From contig CAYPIE010000034.1 of NCBI GenBank assembly GCA_964410665.1, forward strand, positions 1 to 56,679: a stretch of 56,679 nt of DNA, read 5' to 3'. Positions 24,683 through 35,463 of the stretch are shown here, piece after piece. The notes beneath the pieces are model-generated. The model was not told the origin of the DNA. It saw only the letters and a list, made by a program, of their open reading frames with translations, and made no database searches. The position numbers were made by a program, and so were the translations under genes. How positions within the stretch are numbered: position 1 is the first letter of the stretch; each line of letters starts with the position of its first letter. The DNA comes from CAYPIE01 sp964410665. Lineage in GTDB: Bacteria; Planctomycetota; Planctomycetia; Gemmatales; Gemmataceae.

Positions 24683-26329
24683 ATGATTGGCCGCACGCTT
24701 GGCAGTTGGCAACTCGAACAGGAACTTGGACAAGGCACGCTGGGTGTGGTCTATCGAGCGCGGCATACCGATTCGCCCAATGTGGTGGCCGCGGTCAAAC
24801 TGCTGGTCGATGAATTGGCCAGCGATCCAGTGTTCCTCTTTCGCTTTGAACGCGAGGTCGATGCCCTCAAGGTGCTGGATCATCCCAATCTAGCTCGCCT
24901 CCTCCATGCGGGCATCCAGGACCAGCAACCGTATCTGGTGATGGAGTATGTCGAGGGGATCGATTGTCAGACGCTCTTACGCGAGCAGGGCCCCATTGCC
25001 TGGGAGCGACTGCTCGAGGGGCATCTGCTGCAGCAGATCATCCTGGCCATGCGGCATGCCCATCAGCGTGGCATATTGCATCGCGACTTGAAACCCTCCA
25101 ATCTGCTTTGGACTGTGGATGATCAGATCAAGGTAACCGACTTTGGCGTTGCACCCTTGTTAGCACGCCCCGCGCTGTGTACCGGCGACCGGGTTCTTGG
25201 CTCGATTGCCTATCTGGCCCCCGAACAGGCGACGGGCAAGCCGGTTGGCAAGCGGGCCGATATTTATGCCTTGGGCGGCGTCCTGTACACGCTGTTGACC
25301 GGACGGACGCCGTTTCCAGGCAGTAATCTGATTGAGTTGCTGCACAAACACTGCTTTAGTTCCCCCGAGCGGCCGAGCCGGATTGTGCCCAATCTGCCCC
25401 GGGAGTTGGATACCTTGCTGGTGCGGATGTTGGCCAAGGAGCCCGGCCAGCGTCCCGCCGATGGAGTGGTGCTGTTGAAGGAGCTGCAGGCGCTGCACAG
25501 CAAGCTGCACCGCCAGGGACTATTGGCCTGTCCGCCCAAGTCAGTGCCGCTGACCGATGAGCAGCCGGCGTTGGCTGCCGAGCCCGCTTCACCACCTCCG
25601 CCACCTCCCCCGCGGACCCCACAGCGGTTTACCCCAGTCGAGATGGAGCCGCCCCCGCGGCCGATCATGCAGCGGCCCGCGGTGGTGATTTCGCTGTTTC
25701 TCGGCATCCTAGCGCTGGCAGGGCTAGGCGTTTATTCGGTAACCGGCCGGCCGGGAGCCGAGGAGTTGTATCAGCGGGCTCAAACCTACATGCAGTCGGA
25801 CAATCCCGAAGACTGGATGATGGCTTGGAACACCGGCCTGGCCGAGCTGCACGAACGCTTTCCCAGTTATCGGTCCGACGAGGTGACAGCGTTTCAAGTC
25901 CGCGCCGAAGCGGTGGCGGCATTACGCCGGGCGATCGCTGCGGACCGACTGAAGCCGCCGCCACGGCGAAGCGAACCCGAGCGACTGTTTTGGCAAGGAG
26001 TGGCCCATCTACGCAATCAGGATCTGGTGACAGCGCGACAGGTCTGGCAAGCCCTGATCACGGCCTTCGCCCCAGGGAATTCGGCAGACCCCTGGGTGAA
26101 TCTAGCACGCGAGGGTCTGCGGACAACCCAAGACCATCAGGCCCGACGTCGTCCACGCCGTGTTCTGGAGGATCCGGCTGTGCAAAAGGTGCTCAATCGT
26201 GTTCAGCAGCTGCGGCAGGTGGGCCCGTCCCAGGAAGCGGAGGCTCTGCTGGAATCGCTTCAGATTCTTTATGGTTCGCGTTTCGAGTGGTCCGACCGAG
26301 CCCACGATTCGCCACAGAAAGATCCATAA
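24683..26329 (+). CDS. Membrane-anchored Ser/Thr protein kinase (PknB-like)
   Basis: A 548-residue kinase. Residues 8-265 form a Hanks-type domain with the Gly loop GQGTLGVVY (16-24), Lys39 in AAVKLL, catalytic HRDLKPSN (133-140), DFG at 153-155 and APEQ (179-182), so it should be active. A Pro-rich linker (about 303-330) leads to one transmembrane helix (about 332-352). The remaining about 195 residues would be outside the cytoplasm and are helical with TPR-like spacing (AEELYQRAQTYMQ, RLFWQGVAHLRNQ). Substrates unknown. GGGAG precedes the ATG at 24683. A longer frame from 24584 would overlap the divergent gene's 5' end and lacks a ribosome site. Confidence 0.92.
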   Translation: MIGRTLGSWQLEQELGQGTLGVVYRARHTDSPNVVAAVKLLVDELASDPVFLFRFEREVDALKVLDHPNLARLLHAGIQDQQPYLVMEYVEGIDCQTLLREQGPIAWERLLEGHLLQQIILAMRHAHQRGILHRDLKPSNLLWTVDDQIKVTDFGVAPLLARPALCTGDRVLGSIAYLAPEQATGKPVGKRADIYALGGVLYTLLTGRTPFPGSNLIELLHKHCFSSPERPSRIVPNLPRELDTLLVRMLAKEPGQRPADGVVLLKELQALHSKLHRQGLLACPPKSVPLTDEQPALAAEPASPPPPPPPRTPQRFTPVEMEPPPRPIMQRPAVVISLFLGILALAGLGVYSVTGRPGAEELYQRAQTYMQSDNPEDWMMAWNTGLAELHERFPSYRSDEVTAFQVRAEAVAALRRAIAADRLKPPPRRSEPERLFWQGVAHLRNQDLVTARQVWQALITAFAPGNSADPWVNLAREGLRTTQDHQARRRPRRVLEDPAVQKVLNRVQQLRQVGPSQEAEALLESLQILYGSRFEWSDRAHDSPQKDP

Positions 26330-26439
26330 ACTAATTTGATTGAGCAGAGAGTTGCTCTTGTAGAGTCCCTGCCCCGGCGAATCGAGTATCCTTCCATTCG
26401 TGCCATTCTCGTCCTATACCGACTGAAGGAGCTCGGACG

Positions 26440-26781
26440 ATGATGCCCCCGTCGTGGCTGTACGCTCATGGAACTATGGCTGGTCATCGCTATGACTGCG
26501 ATGTAAATCGGTCTGTTGTTAACGTAGCGGTCGGCGATGTCACCATGGAAGCACGGGCCACCGACTATACCGAGTACCTGGGTTGCTCCCAAAACAAGGT
26601 CGGTTTGGTGCCGGGGACCCTCGCCAACCACTGTGACCCGTCACACGATTGCAGTCTGCATCTGGGAGGGGCCAACTGCTTCGATGCCGATGGCTCGGTG
26701 CGATTCTTCAACTACTCGGCCGATGCCCTGTTGCCGGCACTATCCACCCGGGCGGGCGGCGAAGTTGTCGATTTGGGGTGA
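26440..26781 (+). pseudogene. Remnant of a DUF1559 gene (C-terminal part only)
   Basis: A 113-codon frame whose last about 45 residues match the end of planctomycete DUF1559 proteins: HLGGANCFDADGSVRFF, then SADALLPALSTRAGGEVV. The pilin-like N-terminal helix and central domain that a full gene of about 300-400 codons would have are missing, and the first half has no hydrophobic segment. AAGGAG lies before the ATG, so translation is possible. I read this as an internal deletion or decay product. Paired with the small lipoprotein remnant just downstream, it copies the usual DUF1559-lipoprotein arrangement. Confidence 0.65.
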
Positions 26782-26786
26782 GGCCA

Positions 26787-26888
26787 ATGCGCGTGTCCCG
26801 CTGGTTCCTGATACGAACCTTTGTCGTGAGCAGCGCTGGCTGTGGCGATTCGGATCCGGTCAATGCCGGAGACAAGGGGGGGCGCTGA
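26787..26888 (+). pseudogene. Truncated small lipoprotein gene
   Basis: A 33-codon frame that starts like a bacterial lipoprotein: Arg near the start, a hydrophobic stretch (WFLIRTFVVSSAG) and a Cys followed by GDSDPVNA. In planctomycetes DUF1559 genes are often followed by a lipoprotein of about 130-150 residues with a transthyretin-like domain that begins in just this way. Here the frame stops right after the Cys region. It starts 6 bp after the DUF1559 remnant. Confidence 0.45.
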
Positions 26889-26941
26889 CGCCTTGACGAT
26901 CACACCCCGAAGCCCAAAGGTAACGAACCAACTTCAAACTC

Positions 26942-27586
26942 ATGGCCCACGTCCACATCAAGATTTGCGGCGTCACTCAGCCTGCTGACATCGAAGCCGC
27001 GGCCGACCTTGGCGCGGATGCGGTGGGCATCAACTTCTACCCGAAGTCACCTCGTTATGTGGATCCCCAGCAAGCAGCGCCACTGTTAAAGGCAGTGCCG
27101 CCGATGCTGGTTCCGGTTGGGTTATTTGTCGACCAGCCGTTGCAGCAGGTCTATGCCCAGGCCCGTCAGCTGGCCATCCGCACCGTGCAGTGGTACGGCG
27201 GCGAACAAGAGCTGGCGGATCCGTTCCCGTTCGCCTTGGTACTGGCCTTTCGCATCCGCGATGCCAGTAGTCTGTTGGCGGTGTCCAACTTCCTGGAGCG
27301 TTGTCGCCACGCCAACACCCTGCCCGCAGCGATCTTGGTCGATGCCCATGTCGAAGGCCAGATGGGGGGTACGGGTCAGGTGGCGCCTTGGGATCTGTTG
27401 GCCGAGTTTCGCCCGGGGATCCCCCTGATCCTCGCCGGCGGATTGACGCCGGACAACGTCGCCGAGGCCATTCGCCGGGTACGCCCGGCCGGGATCGATG
27501 TGGCCTCAGGCGTTGAGAGCAGCCCCGGCCGCAAGGACGTAGAGAAGATGCGGCGGTTCATGGACCTCGCACGGGAAGTGCAGTGA
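26942..27586 (+). CDS. trpF: Phosphoribosylanthranilate isomerase
   Basis: A 214-residue TIM-barrel enzyme of tryptophan synthesis, converting N-(5-phosphoribosyl)anthranilate to CdRP. Catalytic Cys9 is in IKICGVT, and the general-acid Asp is in ILVDAHV. The phosphate-binding loops LAGGLTPDNV and DVASGVESSPG are intact. No other trp gene is nearby, which is common in planctomycetes. The last 47 bp are repeated 1.43 kb downstream, flanking the toxin-antitoxin pair. No strong Shine-Dalgarno is seen upstream. Confidence 0.93.
   Translation: MAHVHIKICGVTQPADIEAAADLGADAVGINFYPKSPRYVDPQQAAPLLKAVPPMLVPVGLFVDQPLQQVYAQARQLAIRTVQWYGGEQELADPFPFALVLAFRIRDASSLLAVSNFLERCRHANTLPAAILVDAHVEGQMGGTGQVAPWDLLAEFRPGIPLILAGGLTPDNVAEAIRRVRPAGIDVASGVESSPGRKDVEKMRRFMDLAREVQ
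27527..27573 (+). repeat. Direct repeat copy 1 (3' end of trpF)
   Basis: This 47-bp segment codes for GRKDVEKMRRFMD and a few more residues at the C-terminus of TrpF. It recurs at 28958-29004 with 45 of 47 identical bases. The segment between the copies contains the PIN/HTH pair. Confidence 0.85.
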
Positions 27587-27711
27587 GTCGGGACTCGGAG
27601 TGGGCTTTTGGTTGTTCAGATTTCTAATAGATTTTTCGAGAAGAGATGGCCCAGCAGCGGAAAAAGGATCGGTCATTTCTTGATGAACGGTCAAGGTAGT
27701 TAAGTCTTCGA

Positions 27712-28284
27712 TTACAATAAATCGGCAAACGTGCGGAGGCGGGCGACGAACTGAGGTAAGCCTTGATGTTCGAGAATGTCCAACAGTTCTTCGGCAGTTT
27801 TCGGAGGGTTTCGCAAGCTCTCACGCTGTCGTTTGACGGTCGTACATACCAAGCCGGGTGCATGATCAAGAAGCATCAGGAGGAAGTCGTCTGGATGCCA
27901 TGCTTCGAGGCCGTACGGTGCCAGAATGTCGACGGGGAAGTCTTTGAGGTTATACGTCAGGATGATACTAGCACGCGCCCGGATTGCGGCCGCGAGGATG
28001 TGCCGATCATCGGGATCGGGCAGTGCGAGCGAGTCGATCACGTCTTCATAGTCAGTGACGAGACAATCTCTTACCGCCTCGTTCATAAGTGACCTGGTTC
28101 GTTCCAGCCGATTGGGTAAGACTCGAAGGTTGTTTTTCCGAACATTTCGCATCCACTCATCGTGGATGCGGTCCGTCCATTTCGCCCTGACCAGTCCCGC
28201 TTGAGCAAGTCGAATGCACAGATCTCGCAGCGGTGCCGGGTAAAGGATGTTCGCATCGTAGAGGGCGATGAGGGGTGGTTCCAT
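27712..28284 (-). CDS. PIN-domain ribonuclease, probable toxin
   Basis: A 190-residue PIN-domain protein, family of metal-dependent RNases that act as toxins. The acidic residues of the active site are visible: Asp10 in LYDANIL, Glu43 in HDEW, the Asp pair 92-93 in LPDPDDRHI and Asp115 in YNLKDFP. The last about 60 residues form a helical tail of unknown role. Its start shares one base with the stop of the HTH gene (28284), so the antitoxin is made first and the toxin by coupling, as in many toxin-antitoxin operons. The RNA target is unknown. Confidence 0.85.
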   Translation of the reverse strand: MEPPLIALYDANILYPAPLRDLCIRLAQAGLVRAKWTDRIHDEWMRNVRKNNLRVLPNRLERTRSLMNEAVRDCLVTDYEDVIDSLALPDPDDRHILAAAIRARASIILTYNLKDFPVDILAPYGLEAWHPDDFLLMLLDHAPGLVCTTVKRQRESLRNPPKTAEELLDILEHQGLPQFVARLRTFADLL

Positions 28285-28754
28285 CAGTACCCCATCTCGA
28301 GTTCCTGGGCTTCGGCGGTTAACTGGTCGAGCACTTTGGCTCGGGCTGCATCGTCCTTTTGCTTGTAGGCCAACAGATCATCGAAGCGGACGCGGCGATA
28401 TTTACCGACCGTCCGAAAGGGGATTTGGCCCTCGTCAAGCAGCTTGACCAGGTAGGGTCGCGAGACGTTGAGCAGGTCGGCCGCCTGCTGGGTGGTTAGC
28501 TCCGCATGGGTCGGGATCAAGGTCACCGAGTTGCCCTGAGCCATTTCGGTCAACAGATGCAGAAACATTCGCAAGGCAGACGCAGGAACGTTCACGGCAT
28601 CCGCCTCCTCTCCCTCCTCCAGAACCTGGATGCGGACACTGGTCTGCAAACCTAGCTTATGGGTCGCCAGTAGACGGCTTGATTCACGAGCCAGGCGAGT
28701 GTCGGCCTCGGTTGGAGCAACAGTTTTGAAATTGTCAGGAATCAGCGTCGCCAT
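28284..28754 (-). CDS. Excisionase-type HTH antitoxin
   Basis: A 156-residue protein. Residues about 86-132 form a MerR/excisionase-like winged helix: LTTQQAADLLNVSRPYLVKLLDEG, then IPFRTVGKYRRVRFDDLLAY. The N-terminal part (about 1-80) is likely a dimerisation or arm region. It should bind the operon promoter and neutralise the PIN protein. The ATG at 28754 follows GGAG at about 8 bp. The overlapping downstream gene and typical lengths support an antitoxin-toxin operon. Confidence 0.85.
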   Translation of the reverse strand: MATLIPDNFKTVAPTEADTRLARESSRLLATHKLGLQTSVRIQVLEEGEEADAVNVPASALRMFLHLLTEMAQGNSVTLIPTHAELTTQQAADLLNVSRPYLVKLLDEGQIPFRTVGKYRRVRFDDLLAYKQKDDAARAKVLDQLTAEAQELEMGY

Positions 28755-29077
28755 GGATGAACTCCGTAACCAGAACCTTTGGTATTCTTGCATGCAGCCG
28801 AAATAGACGCAATACTCGAAATAGGCGAAAAACAGACCTGGGATGGCCTTAGGGGGATCGGTTTTCCGTCAGCGGTGCTCTCAAGGAGTTTATGGTTGCG
28901 AAAGCTGCTTTAGGGACTCCTTCGAGGTCCGAGGTAGAATGGTGAACGAGGTAACCTGGCCGCAAGGACGTGGAGAAGATGCGGCGGTTCATGGACCGCG
29001 CACGAGCGGCTGCGGTTGAAATCTGAAGAGGTTCGCGTGTGAGTCCAAACAGTCGGCTAGAACAGGGGAAAGCAGTT
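28755..29077. other. Region upstream of toxin-antitoxin pair
   Basis: No intact gene. It contains the second copy of the trpF 3' end (28958-29026) and, at 28883-28889 and 28916-28922, inverted arms AAGGAGT and ACTCCTT separated by 26 bp that could be an operator or chance. A promoter for the minus-strand pair should lie here, but I see no clear consensus elements. Confidence 0.45.
28958..29026 (+). pseudogene. trpF: Duplicate 3' fragment of trpF (direct repeat copy 2)
   Basis: Bases 28958-29004 match the end of trpF at 45 of 47 positions. Read in the same frame the fragment encodes GRKDVEKMRRFMDRARAAAVEI followed by TGA at 29024, which is a credible alternative TrpF C-terminus. Upstream the frame is closed by a TAA at 28952, so it is not expressed from here. 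It looks like the displaced end of the ancestral or a second trpF. Confidence 0.75.
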
Positions 29078-32410
<3,333 letters not shown>

Positions 32411-32750
32411 AGTCGTCGGTCGTTTGGCTCAGGCAGGGTGGTTTCCGTGCGTTCTGGACATGATAGGGAGCCCGGCAAGGGGGAGGAGGAAAAATTGGTT
32501 AATTTTTCGATAGAAGATAAGAATCAAGAGGAGATGGCGTGGTCGGTGAGGACCTATATTATTCCATATTCGTGATTTTTTAGTGTGTGTGATGGATGGA
32601 TCTGCATGCCTTGGCGACCGGGAGATCGTTCGAAATTGTCGCGTACAACGGAACCAGAAAAATTGCTGGCCGGCCCATGCCTTACCTCCTTCGTCACCAG
32701 TATGCTGAAGGAGTCCTATTCCTATCACCCCGACGACGGAGGACCCCCGG
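32411..32750. other. Divergent intergenic region, carB and SDR gene
   Basis: About 340 bp with no supported gene. AT content rises around 32485-32590. It contains a perfect AT-rich palindrome (32490-32507). The SDR gene has a good ribosome site (GGAGG before 32751). I find no promoter with two convincing boxes on either strand. Confidence 0.45.
32490..32507. promoter_or_regulatory. AT-rich perfect palindrome upstream of carB
   Basis: AAAAATT and AATTTTT flank a 4-bp GGTT centre, 80-97 bp before the carB start. It could be an operator, a promoter UP-like element or a weak terminator. Arginine or pyrimidine control is a natural guess from position only. Confidence 0.3.
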
Positions 32751-33515
32751 ATGCTCGCCGAATTATTCAATCTTACTGGCAAGGTCGCGCTCGTGACTGG
32801 GGGGAGCAGGGGACTGGGCAAAGCCATGGCCCGAGGGCTGGCGGAGGCCGGCGCCGATCTGTTTATCTCCAGCCGCCACGAGGAAGAACTGAAAACCGCC
32901 CTGGCCGAGATCATGGCCGGGACCTCGGGTCGGGGCGGCTACGCCGTGGCGGATATGAGCAAGCGCCGTCAGGTGCAAAACCTGGCGGCCACGGCCCTGG
33001 CCGAGATGGATAAGATCGACATTCTTATTAACAATGCTGGAACCAACGCACCGCAGCCCATCGATGAAATCAGCGATGAAAAGTGGGATGCCGTCATGGA
33101 AATTAATCTCCACTCGGTCATGGCTTTGACGCGTGCCCTGGTCCCGGGTATGAAGGAACGCCAGTGGGGTCGCATCATTCACATCTCCTCGATCTTTGGC
33201 ATCGTCTCCAAGGCCGGGCGCAATGTTTACTCCGCGACCAAATCGGCCCTGCTGGGGCTGGCCCGGGCATCGGCCCTCGAACTGGGGCCGTTCGGCATTA
33301 CCGTCAACTGCATTGCGCCAGGGCCCTTTCGCACCGTCCTGCCGATGAGCCTGCTTTCCGATGCAGAAAAACAGGCGTTTGCCGACATGACGGCTCTGGG
33401 GCGCTGGGGCGATCCCAAGGAGCTGGTCGGCCCGGCTTTGCTGTTAGCCAGCGAGGCGGGCAGCTATATCACCGGGGAAACCCTCATGGTGGATGGGGGT
33501 TATGTCATCCGTTAA
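32751..33515 (+). CDS. Short-chain dehydrogenase/reductase
   Basis: A 254-residue classical SDR. The cofactor motif TGGSRGLG is at residues 16-23, NNAG at 94-97, and the catalytic triad is Ser147 (HISSIFG), Tyr160 and Lys164 (YSATK). The C-terminal GETLMVDGGY is typical of the gluconate 5-dehydrogenase/3-oxoacyl-ACP reductase groups. It should catalyse NAD(P)-linked alcohol-ketone interconversion. Substrate unknown. GGAGG precedes the ATG. The next gene starts 94 bp later on the same strand, so it might or might not share transcription with the following five-gene block. Confidence 0.9.
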   Translation: MLAELFNLTGKVALVTGGSRGLGKAMARGLAEAGADLFISSRHEEELKTALAEIMAGTSGRGGYAVADMSKRRQVQNLAATALAEMDKIDILINNAGTNAPQPIDEISDEKWDAVMEINLHSVMALTRALVPGMKERQWGRIIHISSIFGIVSKAGRNVYSATKSALLGLARASALELGPFGITVNCIAPGPFRTVLPMSLLSDAEKQAFADMTALGRWGDPKELVGPALLLASEAGSYITGETLMVDGGYVIR

Positions 33516-33608
33516 ACGTGCATTGCGAATTTTTGGCTACCAAGCTTGTGTTTTCTCAGGAGTGAGCAACAGTGTAGGTAAATGAAAATAACTTTAAGGG
33601 GAGTTGCC

Positions 33609-34043
33609 ATGACCACTCCACTTGAACACACTGCCATCCCAACAGACCCCAGCCCAGCGCGGCCACGTAAGGTGGATCAAGTTCCCTTTGTGGAAATGAT
33701 CAACGGGCGACTCCAGGGGGTGGTGTCGAGTGACTCCGATATTGCTCGTGTTTATTGCGCCTTTCTGGAAGCCGAGACCGGCAACTATTACAGCAGCACC
33801 AACAACAATCGGCCGGATGCGGGCACACCCAAGCGAATTGGCTACTTGGTCAAGCAGGCTGTGGTTCAATTCGGTGAGGAAGAGGTGCAGCGGTTCCTAA
33901 GGCTCAAATCGATCGATGCTCTTGGGCAAAAGAAGGTGGAGCCAGCGGCAGAAGTGTTTAGCCGGTTTCTGAACTATCTCCGCTTTGTCGAACGCAAGGC
34001 TGCGACCGGACCAGTGCCCGAGATGGATTGGTTTCTGAGCTGA
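33609..34043 (+). CDS. Unrecognised 144-residue protein, first gene of MoxR-VWA cluster
   Basis: I do not recognise this protein. It is small and soluble, with a Pro-rich N-terminal tail (about residues 1-25) and a likely globular part from about 30. A segment VYCAFLEAETGNYYSSTNN followed by NR and a basic stretch, and the C-terminal MDWFL, stand out. There is no transmembrane helix or signal peptide. GGGGAG precedes the ATG at 33609. A frame nine codons longer (33582) is less well supported. It ends 20 bp before the next gene, in a run of five same-strand genes with 20-24 bp gaps, so it is probably a component or regulator of the MoxR-VWA-DUF5682 machine. Other possibilities, such as a client or adaptor, cannot be excluded. 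Confidence 0.7.
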   Translation: MTTPLEHTAIPTDPSPARPRKVDQVPFVEMINGRLQGVVSSDSDIARVYCAFLEAETGNYYSSTNNNRPDAGTPKRIGYLVKQAVVQFGEEEVQRFLRLKSIDALGQKKVEPAAEVFSRFLNYLRFVERKAATGPVPEMDWFLS

Positions 34044-34063
34044 CCCGCTCGAGGAGTTGACCG

Positions 34064-35440
34064 ATGTCGCAGCAAGCGTTGCTTGAGGTGCCGGCGAGTA
34101 TTTCGGCGGTGACCGAGGTGGTATCTGCCTGGGATCAATGTCTAAGCAGTGGCTTTGGTCGCCTGGGATCGGAACAAATCCCATCGCTAGAGGCGCTTGC
34201 TCGCGTTGTGGCGGGGACTCCGCTGGCCGAACCGGTCAAGTTGGCTGTCGAGGCGATTGGCCGCAATGAATTTGTGGAGAAGCACTTTGCCGCACTGGCC
34301 CTAGCCCGGGCAGCGCTGCAGGGAGCGCAATATGATGCATTGCGCGCCGAGGCGGCCCGCGTTTTGAAGCGTCCAACCCCAGAGGCAGTCGATCCGCAGC
34401 CGGCCGTGGCCACGGCGATAGATGCCGGCCCAATCGCCGTCTGGCAAGAGAGTACACGCAACTGGCTGATGGAAGTGGCCCTGGCGGGTTTTGAGCATCT
34501 GGAGTATGCCATTTTAGAACCCTTCCAGGCCACCCTGGAACATCTTCAAGATGAACCCGCCGCTACCCGGCTCGCCAGCCTGTTGACGGGCTTTCTGAAT
34601 GAACTGTTGCGTGCGTTGCCGATCACCCCAAACACCACCATCCCCGTCTACCGCTGGAGCGACCTGTGGACGCGGGCGATGGTCGCGGCGCTGCGTGAAC
34701 CGAGCTTGCCTGTCGGGGAAAAGGTTGGTGGGGACCTTACCCTCCTCGCCACCGACCTGCGTCATCATGGCTATGTGGTCAGTGCCAATATCCACGGCTT
34801 GCTCGAGCAAGCTGGAACGACCCGGGCCGTTCGCTTGACATTGTCGGCCTACAAGGTCGATGTCCTGGTGGGCACCCAGCTCTGGCGCTGTTTTACCGAG
34901 GCCGAGCAACCCATTCTTCAAGCCTTGGCCAAGCGGCATACCCTCAAGATCAGCGACTGCACCCTCCTACCCACCGGAGATCTGCTGCACGATGGCAGTC
35001 TGACTTTAGGCAAGGAGGTAGACTTGCCGGCACGGGCGAAGGAGGCGTATGCGATCGGGGCCAGTCATCTCCCACAACCGCTGGGGCTGGCGGCAGCGGA
35101 TCGGCATCCACTCCATCTCGCGGAACCCGTGTACCTGGAGGGCTACACCGTCAAGGCAGACATGTTGGAACTGGCAGATGGGACGAACCTGGCTCTGGCT
35201 ACCCGACGGATCAGTTCTGCCGCGGAGCTACAGGCCAAGGACCTGGCCGGCTCTACCGGGTTGTTCGGCCTGCTGCGGTTTGACGGCGGCGCCTGGGGGC
35301 TGCAACCGCTCCTGGCCCAGACTTCGAAGGGGCCGGTGTACACGGGCATGCAGGCCCTGGAACACAGCAGGCCGCAGAAGAAAGACACCCTCGAGCTGCT
35401 CGAGGAGCGGGCCAGTCGGCTGCTCCGGGCCAAGGCCTAA
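34064..35440 (+). CDS. Unrecognised 458-residue protein, second gene of MoxR-VWA cluster
   Basis: I do not recognise a family. The N-terminal about 200 residues are helical and Ala/Leu/Glu-rich. The centre (about 190-330) has mixed structure with WSDLWTRAMVAAL and VGGDLTLLATDLRHHGY. The C-terminal part (about 330-445) is beta-rich. No signal peptide, transmembrane segment or catalytic motif is visible, so it is probably cytosolic. GAGGAG lies just before the ATG at 34064. It is flanked at 20 and 23 bp by other cluster genes. In related MoxR-VWA clusters a large accessory protein occupies a similar place, but this one does not obviously match those I know. Confidence 0.75.
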   Translation: MSQQALLEVPASISAVTEVVSAWDQCLSSGFGRLGSEQIPSLEALARVVAGTPLAEPVKLAVEAIGRNEFVEKHFAALALARAALQGAQYDALRAEAARVLKRPTPEAVDPQPAVATAIDAGPIAVWQESTRNWLMEVALAGFEHLEYAILEPFQATLEHLQDEPAATRLASLLTGFLNELLRALPITPNTTIPVYRWSDLWTRAMVAALREPSLPVGEKVGGDLTLLATDLRHHGYVVSANIHGLLEQAGTTRAVRLTLSAYKVDVLVGTQLWRCFTEAEQPILQALAKRHTLKISDCTLLPTGDLLHDGSLTLGKEVDLPARAKEAYAIGASHLPQPLGLAAADRHPLHLAEPVYLEGYTVKADMLELADGTNLALATRRISSAAELQAKDLAGSTGLFGLLRFDGGAWGLQPLLAQTSKGPVYTGMQALEHSRPQKKDTLELLEERASRLLRAKA

Positions 35441-35463
35441 ACCTCCTGCGGGAACCCACGCTC

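Noticed and set aside
28883..28922. Inverted repeat AAGGAGT/ACTCCTT as toxin-antitoxin operator
   Set aside because: The arms are 26 bp apart and about 130-170 bp from the antitoxin start, with no promoter boxes beside them. Chance cannot be excluded.
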